A DNA stretch of 64,000 bases from Tricholoma matsutake (Eukaryota > Basidiomycota > Agaricomycetes > Agaricales > Tricholomataceae), in contig AP026538.1 of NCBI GenBank assembly GCA_026075535.2, positions 13,462,337-13,526,336 on the forward strand, written 5' to 3'. Shown in pieces: positions 10,129 through 18,733 of the stretch. Every line of letters starts with the position of its first letter. Within the stretch, counting starts at the first letter, position 1. The notes under the pieces are model-generated. The model did not search any database. It was not told the DNA's origin and saw nothing but the letters and a program-made list of their open reading frames with translations. The position numbers and the translations under genes were made by a program.

Positions 10129-12350
10129 TTGTGGAAGAGTCCAGTGAAGGTTTCCCCATTGGGGACCCAGAATCGTCACAATGTATTAGTATCTGAGGAA
10201 ACCCAGAGCAAACTAGAAAAGGAAATTGATGAGTACAATCATTGTGAATCATGTGACATGGAGGAGTACAACCATTGTCAATCACGTGACAAAGAAAATT
10301 GCCAAGCACTATTTCCAAAAACCCCTAAATTCTTTATTCGCTCTGTGCAAATAGAACCTGAAATCACCTTGACTGTGGGACTGAAGACAGTGGACACACA
10401 TGCAGCAATTGATGTGGAAGCATTGCTTGATAGTGGTGCTACAGGATTATTCATTAATCTGTCCTTAATCACCAGAAATGGTATTAGCATACACAAGCTG
10501 GCATCAACCTATAATGGTGTACAATATTGATGGAACAGTCAATCATGGAGGAACTATCAAGGAGGAGGTGACCATGGTACTAAAGTATCAGGAGCATCAG
10601 GAACAGGCCATATTTGAAGTGTGCAATCTTGGAAAAACCAATCTAATAATAGGATGTCCGTGGTTACGGAAGCATAATACCAAAATTGATTGGAAAACTG
10701 GGAAAGTACAAATGACTTGTTGTCCTAAGGAATGTAATGTGTATGGGAGGAAGATGAAGAAGGAAAAAAGGAAAAAGAGAGAGAAAGAACATCTGAGGAA
10801 GTATTCTGTTACAATGGAGGAAGTGGAGGATGAGGAAATGCCAAATGGGGATGACTGAGAAAGAAGAGCAGAAGCAAACCTTTAGAGCAATTTGTGGAGG
10901 ACAGTCATGGGACAAGAATATCGTGAAGGTGGAGAAGCCAGTGAAGAGTGGGTGCCAAAAGTGTATCATGAATATCTGTCAGTGTTCCAGAAGGAGTCTG
11001 AGCGAATGCCAGTGCGGAAGCCAGGGTTTGTGCCAAAGAAGTTGAAGGTATATCCGTTATCTCCAATGGAACAAGAAGAAGTGGATGCATTCCTGAAGGA
11101 GCAATTGCACAAAGGATACATATGACCTTTGAAATCACTGCAGACATCACCAATATTCTTTGTGCCAAAGAAAGACCAGAGGAAGAGGATGTGTACAGAT
11201 TATATGTATCTGAATGAGTGGACAGTGAAGAACATGTACCCCCTGCTGTTGATCTCAGAAATAATTGACAAGGTGGGAAAAGCCAAGGTCTTTACAAAAT
11301 TGGATTTATGATGATGGGGATACAATAATGTATGAATAAAGAAAGGAGATGAGTGGAAGGCCACATTTACCATGCATTGAGGATCCTTTGAGCCGCTTGT
11401 CATGTTTTTCGGGATGACTAATAGTCCCCAACCTTCCAAAATATGATGAACAACATTTTGAAGGATGTAATAGACAAAGGCATGGTAATAATATTTATTG
11501 ATGACATTCTGATATTCACAGAGAATGAAGAAAATCATGAGGCAATAGTGCAGGAGGTGCTATGGAGGTTAGCAGAGAATGATCTATTTTTGAAACCAGA
11601 GAAGTGTGTGTTTGGGGCAAGCGAGATCAAGTTTCTAGGATTATTGATCAGCCCTGACAGGATCAAAATGGATCCGATCAAGGTACAGGCAATCACAGAT
11701 TGGCCTGCACCCACCCACGTCAAAAAGGTTCAAGCTCATAATTTTTCCAAAATTGCCACACCCTTACATAACCTTATGCAAAAGGGAGTAGTGTGGAGGT
11801 GGGGAGAGCAGCAGCAGACAGTGTTTGAGGAGTTGAAGAGGAAGTTTGCGGAGGGGCCAATATTAGCCCCAGTAGATTTCACACACCCTTTATGAGTGGA
11901 ATCAGATGCATCCAACTTTGCTACTGGAGCAGTATTATCAATGCTGTGTGAAGATGACAAATGGCATCCTTGTGCATATTTGTCCCAAGGGTTGAATGAT
12001 GTGGAGAGGAATTATGATCTGCATGACAAAGAGATGTTGGGGATAATACAAGCATTGGAGGTGTGGAGGCATTATTTGGAGGGATGTATGCATCAGATTG
12101 AGATCTGGATGGATCATCAAAATCTGCAATACTTCATGTCCACTAAAAAGCTTAATTGCTGGCAAGCACGGTGGGCACTTTTCTTATCACATTTCAATTT
12201 TCACTTGGTCCACAAAGTGGGAAGCTTAATGAGGAAAGCAGATGCATTATCCAGACATATTGATCACAGAAGGGGGGTGGAGGAGGACAATAGGAATGTT
12301 ACCTCAAACCCGAATACTTTTGCATTTGTGCTATGCATCAAGGGCATCTA
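10129..12350 (+). pseudogene. Chromovirus 1 Pol: protease, reverse transcriptase, RNase H
   Basis: The aspartic protease motif LLDSGATGLFIN lies near 10420-10460. Reverse transcriptase follows: PIFFVPKKDQRKRMCTDY (11150-11205), LDL..WGYNNV region, and the catalytic FIDDILIF (about 11495-11520), a variant of the usual Y-x-DD box. Connection and RNase H follow with VESDASNFATGAVLS (11900-11945), DLHDKEMLGIIQALEVWRHY, DHQNLQYFM and KADALSR. Errors seen include frameshifts near 10500, 10860 and 11330-11440, TGA stops near 11123 and 11893 where Arg is expected, and a small deletion near 11730 between the thumb and the FSKIA motif. It can no longer produce an intact polyprotein. Confidence 0.85.
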
Positions 12351-12559
12351 TTAATAGATAGCTCAGAAATGGAAATGTTGTCTAAAATTAAACAATGTTT
12401 GGAAATGGACAATGAAGTAGTGGAAGCCGTGAAAGCTCTGAAGGGAGAGAAGAAAGGTAATATTAAAGGAGATGAATAGGCTGAGGAACAAAGATTGGTG
12501 TTATTTCGAGGAAAGGTGTATAACCGGAATGTATGTGCTTTCCCAAATAAAATTTCGAC

Positions 12560-12634
12560 GTGCACCAAGAATTGAACACTCAAGCTTGGGTCTGCACACA
12601 TAACAGCACACTTAACCACTGAGCTACCAGGTCA
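12560..12634 (-). other. tRNA-like module (left end of TT element D)
   Basis: On the minus strand TAGCTCAGTGGTTAAGTG fits an A box and GAGTGTTCAATTC fits a B box, separated by about 35 bp. It is the best tRNA-like match in the window, but no closing acceptor stem or CCA-side pairing is visible. Confidence 0.55.
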
Positions 12635-12892
12635 TTATTCATCTACATACATCTAATACTTTTATTACCCAACCAAGGTGCATAGTTACAGCCATTAACG
12701 GAATATGCACACATGCATATTGCATGACACATGACACATGACTGCCAGCTCACAACCACCACCACCATCATCAATGCTGCCTCCTCCTCCTCTCCACTCT
12801 ACCACCACCACTGCATGTGCACCCGCCACCACCATTCCCATGCCCACTGCCACCATCCCCACCACCTTCAAATGAGCCAACTGGACGGAACG

Positions 12893-12995
12893 CGGGCCCA
12901 AATGATGGCAATTGTCATTTGGGCCATAGATAAGTTTTTTTCTTTTTTCTTTTTCTTTTTATCAATCAACTAATTTTAATTTATTGCTTTTTAGG
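12893..12995 (+). other. Palindromic block plus intron-like segment
   Basis: CCCAAATGA..TCATTTGGG forms a near-perfect palindrome at 12898-12926. It is followed by GATAAGT, a T-rich tract, an AACTAAT branch-like word and CTTTTTAG. At 42085-42182 the same arrangement has a canonical GTAAGT donor and TTTCTAG acceptor. Confidence 0.5.
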
Positions 12996-13304
12996 CTATA
13001 TACTACTGGGGACGACCTGCTGCAACAGAAAATGCGCAATGGAAAAATGCGCAACCCATGCCCACACCCACCCGATCCCCTCCTCCCCATTCAAATGGGA
13101 TGTGAGGCTGTCGACATGGGGTAGGTGGGTGCAGAGGGATGACAGGAGACCCCAGAAGGGGGATACCTGCCTGGTAAGCACCCACCAACCCCCATACATG
13201 TGCCACGTCGCACTGACACACCCAAACCCCTTCCCCCCCCCCCCAAAAAAAAAAGACAGAAATCCAAACGGGGGACGATGGCAATGAACAATGACAAGCC
13301 ACCC

Positions 13305-13660
13305 ACCTCCAGGCTCATGAGCAACTGCTCATGGGGTGGAACATGGGTGGAACGCCACCCAGGTGCAGGGACAGGAGACAACAACGACACACCACCTGCC
13401 CCCAGCCTCACGAGCAACTGCGTGTGGGGTGGATCACAGCTGGAATGACAATGATGACAAGCCACCCACCTCCAGCCTCATGAGCAACTGCTCGTGGGGT
13501 GGAACGTGGGTGGAACAATGCCCAGGTGCAGGGATAGGAGACGACAATGCACCACCCACCCCCAGCCTCACGAGCAACTGCTCGTGGGGTGGATCGTGGG
13601 TGGAACAACAACAACGACAAGCCACCTACCCCCAGCCTCATGAGCAACTGCTCATGGGGT
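13305..13660 (+). repeat. Tandem array of CATGAGCAACTGCTCATG-type palindromes
   Basis: Five palindromes start near 13316, 13410, 13478, 13570 and 13640, each followed by GGGGTGGA. Spacing alternates at about 92 and 70 bp, giving a higher-order unit of about 160 bp (2.5 copies). The intervening sequence (CCACCCACC, GGTGCAGGGA, GACAATGACAAGCC) is repeated too. Isolated relatives occur in all TT elements. Confidence 0.75.
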
Positions 13661-13689
13661 GGATCATTGGTGGAAGGACAGACAACAGT

Positions 13690-14034
13690 GCGGTTGCGTC
13701 CCCTCCCCCTCCTGGGGAGGGATTTTTTTTGTACTTTTAATTATTTATTATTATTGTGCCCCCCCTCCCCTGTTTTGCCTGGGGGAGGGATTTTTTTTGT
13801 CATGTTTTTACCTCCCCCCTCGCCAAACATGAGGGGTTAGCTTTTCATGTATATAAATAAAACTCCCTCTCACATCTTGTGAGAGGGAGGATTTTTTGTT
13901 TATGTATATAATCACAATCATGTCCATTCCCTTGCATTCAATGTGAGGGATGTGGTTAATTAAAAAAATTTGATCTTAACTACTTCGAAAAAAATTAGAA
14001 TGTCATGAATAAACATTATAGTACTAACTAATAA
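13690..14034 (+). repeat. GC-rich hairpins followed by T-runs in TT element D
   Basis: Consecutive hairpins of CCCTCC..GGAGGG type each precede GATTTTTT: near 13700-13732, 13765-13800, 13813-13836 and 13863-13897. Equivalent hairpins occur near 16400, 16460, 26725, 26768, 49065, 49130, 62312 and 62362. No gene is present. Confidence 0.55.
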
Positions 14035-14127
14035 TTCTCCTGTGGCTCAACTGGTTAAGCACACAAGTTTGCTTTGTCATGTGATCACTCTAATCAAGAT
14101 GTCTTGAGTTCAATTCTTACTCTGCAC
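14035..14127 (+). other. tRNA-like module (right end of TT element D)
   Basis: TGTGGCTCAACTGGTTAAGC fits an A box, and GAGTTCAATTC about 60 bp later fits a B box. It is close to the modules at 26541-26625 (minus) and 49243-49330. Confidence 0.55.
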
Positions 14128-14344
14128 AAATATATTTTGTAAGCACTTTGACAACTTAAGACTTGAAATTTGACTATCCATTAGGGTATATACTCTAAGT
14201 TGAGCATCTGGAGTAACCAGAATCTGGTCGGAATAACTGGAATCCACTTGAATCCAATGGAATCCAGTTGGAATAACTGGAATCCAATGGACTCCGGTGA
14301 GTCCGATCAGAATAGGTGGAGGAGTGTAAATTACTGAAATTAAT

Positions 14345-15420
14345 GCCGAACCCTATACCTAAAGCGCCATGGTGAGACATATCTGTGGATTTTATCACCA
14401 GATTACCTGAGGCTCAGGGGTATGATGCAATATTCATAGTATGCGACCACTTCACCAAGGAGGTCCATATTATTCCTACTACTACAGAAACCTCATCATT
14501 GGGCTTGGCGCACCTCTATCTAAATCAGGTATGGCAGTTACATGGGTTACCCGATACTGTTATCTCTGATCACAGACCACAATTTTCTTCCCCATTTATA
14601 TGAGAACTGAACAACATATTGGGAATTCAAATTAAAGTATCTAGGGCATATCACCCGCAGACTGATGGGCAGACAGAGAGAATGAACCAGGAGTTGGAGC
14701 AGTACCTACATATGTTTGTCAACTACCGACAAACTGACTGGCCTGAATGGCTGGCAATTGCCGAGTTTTCCCACAATAATAAATTCCATTTGGCTACTCG
14801 TATGTCACCCTTTTTCGTGAATTATGGATATCATCCTCGCATGGGAGTAGAACCCAGAAGGGAAGTCAAAGTACAGTGGGTAGAAGACTTTGTATCTAAG
14901 ATGCAAAAGGTACAAGAGGAAGCAGAGGCAGCATTGAAGAAAGCACATGATGTCATGATGCAACATGCAGATTGTACTCCAGTGCACACTCCAGAGTACA
15001 AAGTTGGTGACTTGGTGTGGCTAACTACCAAGGACCTGAATATTCCACGACCTTCGAGGAAACTTATGGAGAAACAAGTTGGCCCATATGCAATCTCTAA
15101 AGGGATCTCGTATAATGTGGTAGTGTGAAAATTACCCCGATCATTCAAGATTGATCCTGAGATTAATGTATCCTGCCTATGCCCTTCCCACCCGCCCACT
15201 ATTCCTGGCCAACAAACTACTCCGCAACCTCTGATAATAGTAGAAGATGCTCCAGAATACATAGTTGTAGAAATTCTAGGCTTGCTTCTTCGACGGAACA
15301 AATTGGAGTTCTTAATAAAGTGGAAAAACTATACTGATGAAAATAATTCATGGGAACCCAAAGAGAATTGTAAGCAAGCATGTGGTGCAATCACCCAATT
15401 CTTTAAATGTAATCCAAGCA
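14345..15420 (+). pseudogene. Chromovirus 1 integrase core and chromodomain
   Basis: The integrase catalytic core is readable: DFITRLPEAQGYDAIFIVCD (first Asp), HGLPDTVISDHRPQF (second Asp) and YHPQTDGQTERMNQELEQYL (catalytic Glu in the usual place). It ends in the C-terminal KVGDLVWL block near 15010. After a stop near 15126 the frame continues to a chromodomain, EYIVVEILGLLLRRNK..FLIKWKNYTDENNSWEP (about 15258-15360), which in chromoviruses guides insertion to heterochromatin. Near 15395-15450 a duplication of about 50 bp containing TTTAAATGTAATCC disturbs the tail. The zinc-binding domain is missing because of TT element D. Stops lie near 14373 and 14602. Confidence 0.85.
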
Positions 15421-15585
15421 AGCGTGTAAAGTGATCGCCCAATTTTTTAAATGTAATCCGAATGCTCCACATCACATTGCGAGAATGGTGTATGAGGGGA
15501 TGAGATTCCAGCCTTACCAAAATTTCATGGAGGGGACAGACACAATATTTTCTCGCCTGGAAGTTGAGGCATAGAAGGGGGGTAA

Positions 15586-15997
15586 TGTTAGGAAACTGCC
15601 CCATTGCCTAATAAAATTTCATTTTTATTTTATTATGTTGAATTATGCTACATTATGCCAAATGACACCAAATGATGCTACACTTTGATAGCATGAGAAT
15701 TTTATTTTGCATACATCAATATGTACACACATGTACGAGCATGTTGGTAACAACAATGTACAATATATGTAACACAGTATATAAACCCTAAATATACACC
15801 TAGGGGACCCCAGTTGTGTTCTCTTAGGTATTCCACCTATGCTTGTGGTGTGAATGGCCTATCTCAACAAACTCACCTATTAATAACCCCTCGCATCAAA
15901 ACCATCAATTCCCCCATCATGCGCCTGGATCCCACCCCCTTCTTGTAGAGTGAACCTGCACGGTCTTAGCTAGCAGATAGTGGGTGTCACCCTAACA
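15586..15997 (+). repeat. 3' LTR of chromovirus 1
   Basis: This is the 412-bp partner of 8157-8568. It is preceded by the polypurine tract AGAAGGGGGGTAA. Differences from the 5' LTR are mainly transitions. Confidence 0.88.
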
Positions 15998-16851
15998 TGC
16001 TGTGAGCCCCTGCTTGCAGGGTGGATGGGTGAGGGTGAGTATGACAATCCAGGGAAGGGGACCAACAATGACCCAACAATGAAACAATGCAGCACCACCC
16101 ACCCCAGCCTCACAAGCAACTGCTCGTGGGGTGGTGAGTGGATGATGGTGGGCACCAATGACAATGAGGAAATTGAAGTCAGAATCAGAGGAACCAGCAC
16201 CAGGCCCAACAATGACGACCCAACAATGATGCAAGTGCCCACACGAGCAGGGCCCAACAACAATGACCCAACAATGACACCAGCACCCACACCGGAACCA
16301 CACACCCAAACGACAGAAATCCACCAATGCCCTACTTTCCACAGCTGCAATGAACAATGACGACGGAGCATGTTTCTTATTTATTTTTATAATTGATAGT
16401 TATGGACCCCTCCCCTCGAGCTTGCAAGGGGAGGGCCTAGTATTCTACTTATTAATTAGGTTGTACCCCTCGCACAGATGTGAGGGGGTCAATTTAATAA
16501 TCTATTCATGATAGATAAAAATTAGATTTCAGTAATAAATAGATATAATGTATGTAAATTTAAAGGACTACTTGGCTTAAGTGGTAGAGTGTGCATGTTT
16601 GGTCATCATGTGACTGCTAGTCCAGAAGTCTGTTGGTTCAATTCTTGCTGTGTGTACATCATTTTGTGAGACTTATAAGAATTTCTCTAAAGTCTGGAAC
16701 TTGGACTTTACTTGGACAGTACTTTAAAGGTGTAAATAAATGCACAATTGATGTTGTCTGAGTGAAGTCTGAGTGCAGTCCTAGGACAGTCTGAGTGTCC
16801 GAGTGTGTCCGAGCGGAGTCCACTTGGATTGGGGGGGGGGTGTAAAGTACT
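15998..16851 (+). repeat. Right part of TT element A
   Basis: It contains palindromes near 16000 and 16113, two GC-rich hairpins (CCCCTCCCCTCGAGC..GGGGAGGG at 16409-16437, CCCCTCGCA..TGTGAGGGGG at 16466-16490), a tRNA-like module at 16568-16660 (TGGCTTAAGTGGTAGAGTG as A box, TTGGTTCAATTC as B box) and gagtcc/gtctgag repeats that end at the TT terminus. No gene is present. Confidence 0.6.
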
Positions 16852-16985
16852 GATCACATCCTCATCTTTGAGATTTTGGCTGATCTTCATGTACTCAGCA
16901 GAAAGTGTGATGATTTTGTTGAATGGAGAGGCAGATAGGTTTTTTGCTGATTTAATATAAGAACAATGTTTACCCCATGATGCCT
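16852..16985 (-). pseudogene. Remnant of an unrecognised coding sequence, upstream half
   Basis: From the Met at 16995 the minus-strand frame reads FNEASWGKHCSYIKSAKN and later KISQNLKDEDVI up to the TT element edge. With 4523-4636 it appears to form one gene cut by TT element A. I do not recognise the family; a transposon or retroelement protein is likely from the context. Confidence 0.4.
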
Positions 16986-16987
16986 CA

Positions 16988-17190
16988 TTGAACACTGTGA
17001 ACTTATTGAATGCATGGCTAGGGGATATGAATCAATTCTTAAAGGGATGACCCCAGGCAACTTCAATTGGTTCTTGCATACCATGCTATTTTATCACACT
17101 GGGCATGTTATTAACAAACAAACAAGAAAAGCCAGTAACTTGACTAATAATGGTGATAGTGATGGTGATGGTGATAATGATGACATGTAG
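16988..17190 (+). pseudogene. C-terminal tail of a CxC5/CxC6 (KDZ-associated) protein
   Basis: The sequence reads LNAWLG, then (one base out of frame) GNFNWFLHTMLFYHT, then a Ser/Asp-rich tail ending DNDDM and a stop at 17188-17190. The same tail is present in the minus-strand gene at 18734-20757 (LNAWLGGFESILRKM, GNFNWFLHTMLFYHT, Asp-rich end). Only the last 65 residues are kept. Immediately downstream is a TT terminus (to 17660), the same arrangement as beside the other copy (18380-18665). Confidence 0.7.
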
Positions 17191-17660
17191 GTAGTTGTTG
17201 ATAGTAATATTATGGCCTTGTGATTGAATTCCAGTTGGAGTCCAATTGGACTATGTAGAGCAAATGTAAATTGTATCTCATGACCCTAATATGGTAAAAA
17301 TATTTCAGGCACATGGCTCAGGTAGTTAGAGCACTCTGAAATCTGTTTATTTAAGCTGGAGAGCAGAAGTTGAGGGTTCAAGTCTTGAAAATACAAGTAT
17401 TTTATATTTTCAGATGCAAGCTTGAGTGATAAGTTCTGAGTCCCAGTCCAACCTGACCAGAGTCTGAGTGGACTGGAGTTATAACAGGATAATGACTTGT
17501 GATTAAGTAGCATTGAACATGTTCATCTGGTTGGACTCTGGTTGGACTCCAGTGGGGGACTGAACTCTACTTGACTCAATTGGACTCCACTTGGACTCCA
17601 CTTGGACTCTGGTCAGTCTGGTTGGAGTCCACTAGGACAGGTGGGGGACTGTAAAGTACT
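17191..17660 (+). mobile_element. TT-type right end next to a CxC5/CxC6 gene tail
   Basis: A tRNA-like module lies at 17308-17390 (GGCTCAGGTAGTTAGAGC, then TTGAGGGTTCAAGTC), followed by ggactcc repeats and GTGGGGGACTGTAAAGTACT. The outer 35 bp match the inverted end at 18380 (AGTA.TTTACAGT.CCCCAC.TGTCCTAG.GGACT pattern). The end abuts Plavaka coding sequence directly (frame resumes at 17661). No left partner is visible. Confidence 0.6.
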
Positions 17661-18094
17661 GCAAAATTCTGGAATCTCTCAAACCCTTCATGACTAAACC
17701 AGAGATTGTTCATTGTGCTAATAGATATTTGTGGAGAGTCATTTATGGGCTTGGACCATACATAGCCAGTTATCCAGAGCAAGCCCTTCTTGCCTGCATT
17801 GTTCAAGGCTGGTGCCCTACGTAAGACTGTCTTCTGCAACAGTACATACTCATATTTGGAATTGCATTAGATGTACTGCACCTTCTCGAGATCTTGATAG
17901 TCATCAACACATTCATCGGTCTCATGCCCATTCTGACATATTGGGTGAAGAATTTGAATTAGGTGTGTTATGCAATGAATATGGCATTGTTGGCAATGCT
18001 ATAGTAATTTTTTCTTATGGTTATATATTGATCATTACCTATTGCTTCACATTTTTAGCCATTTACAAATGCTTTTCCATGAGCAGATATCCAC
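17661..18094 (+). pseudogene. Plavaka transposase, middle part (first half in window)
   Basis: Reading through two introns, the protein matches Plavaka (a CACTA-like family of basidiomycetes). Exon to 17818: KILESLKPFMTKPE, VIYGLGPYIASYPEQALLAC, IVQGWCPT. An intron at 17819-17868 (GTAAGA..TTAG) leads to SRDLDSHQHIHRSHAH and EYGIVG to about 17997. A second intron to 18058 leads to PFTNAFP, a TGA where Arg is expected, then ADIH. The family normally continues HELL.PDLLHQLIKGTFKDH; that continuation is at 26201. The N-terminal part is missing because the TT end at 17660 joins here. Confidence 0.78.
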
Positions 18095-18379
18095 TTGGGG
18101 GTGAGGGCCAATTCTGGCAGGTATGAGTCCTTATATTTTATGATCTATAATCAAATAATGCTAAATACCTGACAATATTTGGTAATAAAAAACCCAATAG
18201 TATGCAAAGAAATAAAAAATAAAAAATCAGCTCAAGAAGCTGATCAGAATGATATATAAAACATAAAATACAGGATATAAACTTTATATTTAGCCCTAAT
18301 AAATAATACAAAATAGTGGAAACCATTATGTTAATGATGCATCAATGATATTCTGTTCTATTACAAGCTAAACATTAAC
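18095..18379. other. AT-rich left edge of the 8.1 kb block splitting Plavaka
   Basis: No coding homology is seen. The Plavaka frame stops at 18094 and the TT-type end of the CxC5/CxC6 gene starts at 18380. A clear target duplication for the whole block could not be found. Confidence 0.4.
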
Positions 18380-18665
18380 AGTAATTTACAGTGCCCCACG
18401 TGTCCTAGCGGACTGTGCGGAGTCCAAGCTAGTCCATGCGGAGTCCGACCACCTGGTGACTAAAATGGAAATTCCCACCCTTATGCATGTGGAGTCCGAC
18501 CCAGTCTGCATGGAGTCCGACCTAGTCTGTGCAGAGTCCACACTAGTCTGAGTAGAAACCCACCCAAATGGACTGTTACACTAATCTGCATGGAGTCCGA
18601 GCTAGTCCGTGCAGAGTCCAAGCTAGTCTGTGTGAAGTCTGAGCTAGTACAAGTTAACATCAGTG
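18380..18665 (-). repeat. TT-type end beside the CxC5/CxC6 gene, with GGAGTCCGA tandem repeats
   Basis: Read on the minus strand it follows the CxC5/CxC6 stop by about 70 bp. It consists of a degenerate unit of about 22 bp (TCCGTGCAGAGTCCAAGCTAG) repeated roughly ten times and ends GTGGGGCACTGTAAATTACT, homologous to the end at 17660. I do not see a tRNA-like module here. Confidence 0.6.
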
Positions 18666-18733
18666 AAACATGACTATCATAGACATATGTAAAGAATAAA
18701 CCAGTGATACACTATAAGTAATAGAGATTTGTA

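Larger units (their letters stand above)
12541..14335. mobile_element. TT element D, inserted in chromovirus 1 integrase
   Basis: The right end GGTGGAGGAGTGTAAATTACT is a TT terminus, preceded by attcc/gagtcc repeats and a tRNA-like module at 14035-14127. At the left, a good tRNA-like module lies on the minus strand at 12560-12634 (TAGCTCAGTGGTTAAGTG as A box, GAGTGTTCAATTC as B box), but the usual CTTTACACTCC end is missing. The chromovirus coding sequence stops near 12540 before the integrase zinc-binding HHCC region and resumes at about 14345 with the catalytic core, so roughly 80 codons of target are missing. This suggests a deletion at the left edge. Confidence 0.65.
8157..15997 (+). mobile_element. 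Full-length Ty3/gypsy chromovirus (chromovirus 1), degenerate
   Basis: Two 412-bp LTRs (8157-8568 and 15586-15997) begin TGTTAGGAAAC and end CCTAACA and are highly similar. A polypurine tract AGAAGGGGGGTAA directly precedes the 3' LTR. Flanking 5-mers cactg and tgctg are compatible with a target duplication altered by two transitions. Inside, in order, are Gag with a zinc knuckle, protease, reverse transcriptase, RNase H, an integrase core and a chromodomain, which identifies the chromovirus branch. The element is inactive: several frameshifts and stops, and a TT element at 12541-14335 that replaces the integrase zinc-binding region. Confidence 0.88.
4637..16851. mobile_element. TT element A (12.2 kb, with nested insertions)
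   Basis: Left end GAGGTCTTTACACTCC and right end GGTGTAAAGTACT are inverted relatives. The next 60 bp also pair: tggactccgctcagacac on the left against the reverse complement of gtgtccgagcggagtcca on the right, and both ends have a CCTAGGACAG-type core. Flanking 9-mers aatcacatt and gatcacatc match at 7 of 9 positions, both differences being transitions. tRNA-like modules lie near 4811-4900 (minus) and 16568-16660 (plus). After removing the chromovirus at 8157-15997 the native element is about 4.4 kb, including a MITE. The interior holds several GC-rich hairpins (5900, 5970, 6255, 6305, 16400, 16460), GAGCAACTGCTC-type palindromes and intron-like segments. No transposase is encoded. Confidence 0.7.

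Noticed and set aside
13305..13660. Regularly spaced palindromic repeats resembling a CRISPR array
   Set aside because: The spacers are themselves repeated, no cas genes are present, and the context is a eukaryotic transposon.
13003..13840. Several ORFs of 80-134 residues in both strands
   Set aside because: They are repeat shadows in TT element D; the same block has no common reading frame among copies.
13690..14034. Rho-independent terminators (hairpin plus T-run)
   Set aside because: The resemblance is to bacterial terminators; this is a fungal window and the hairpins are repeated transposon modules.
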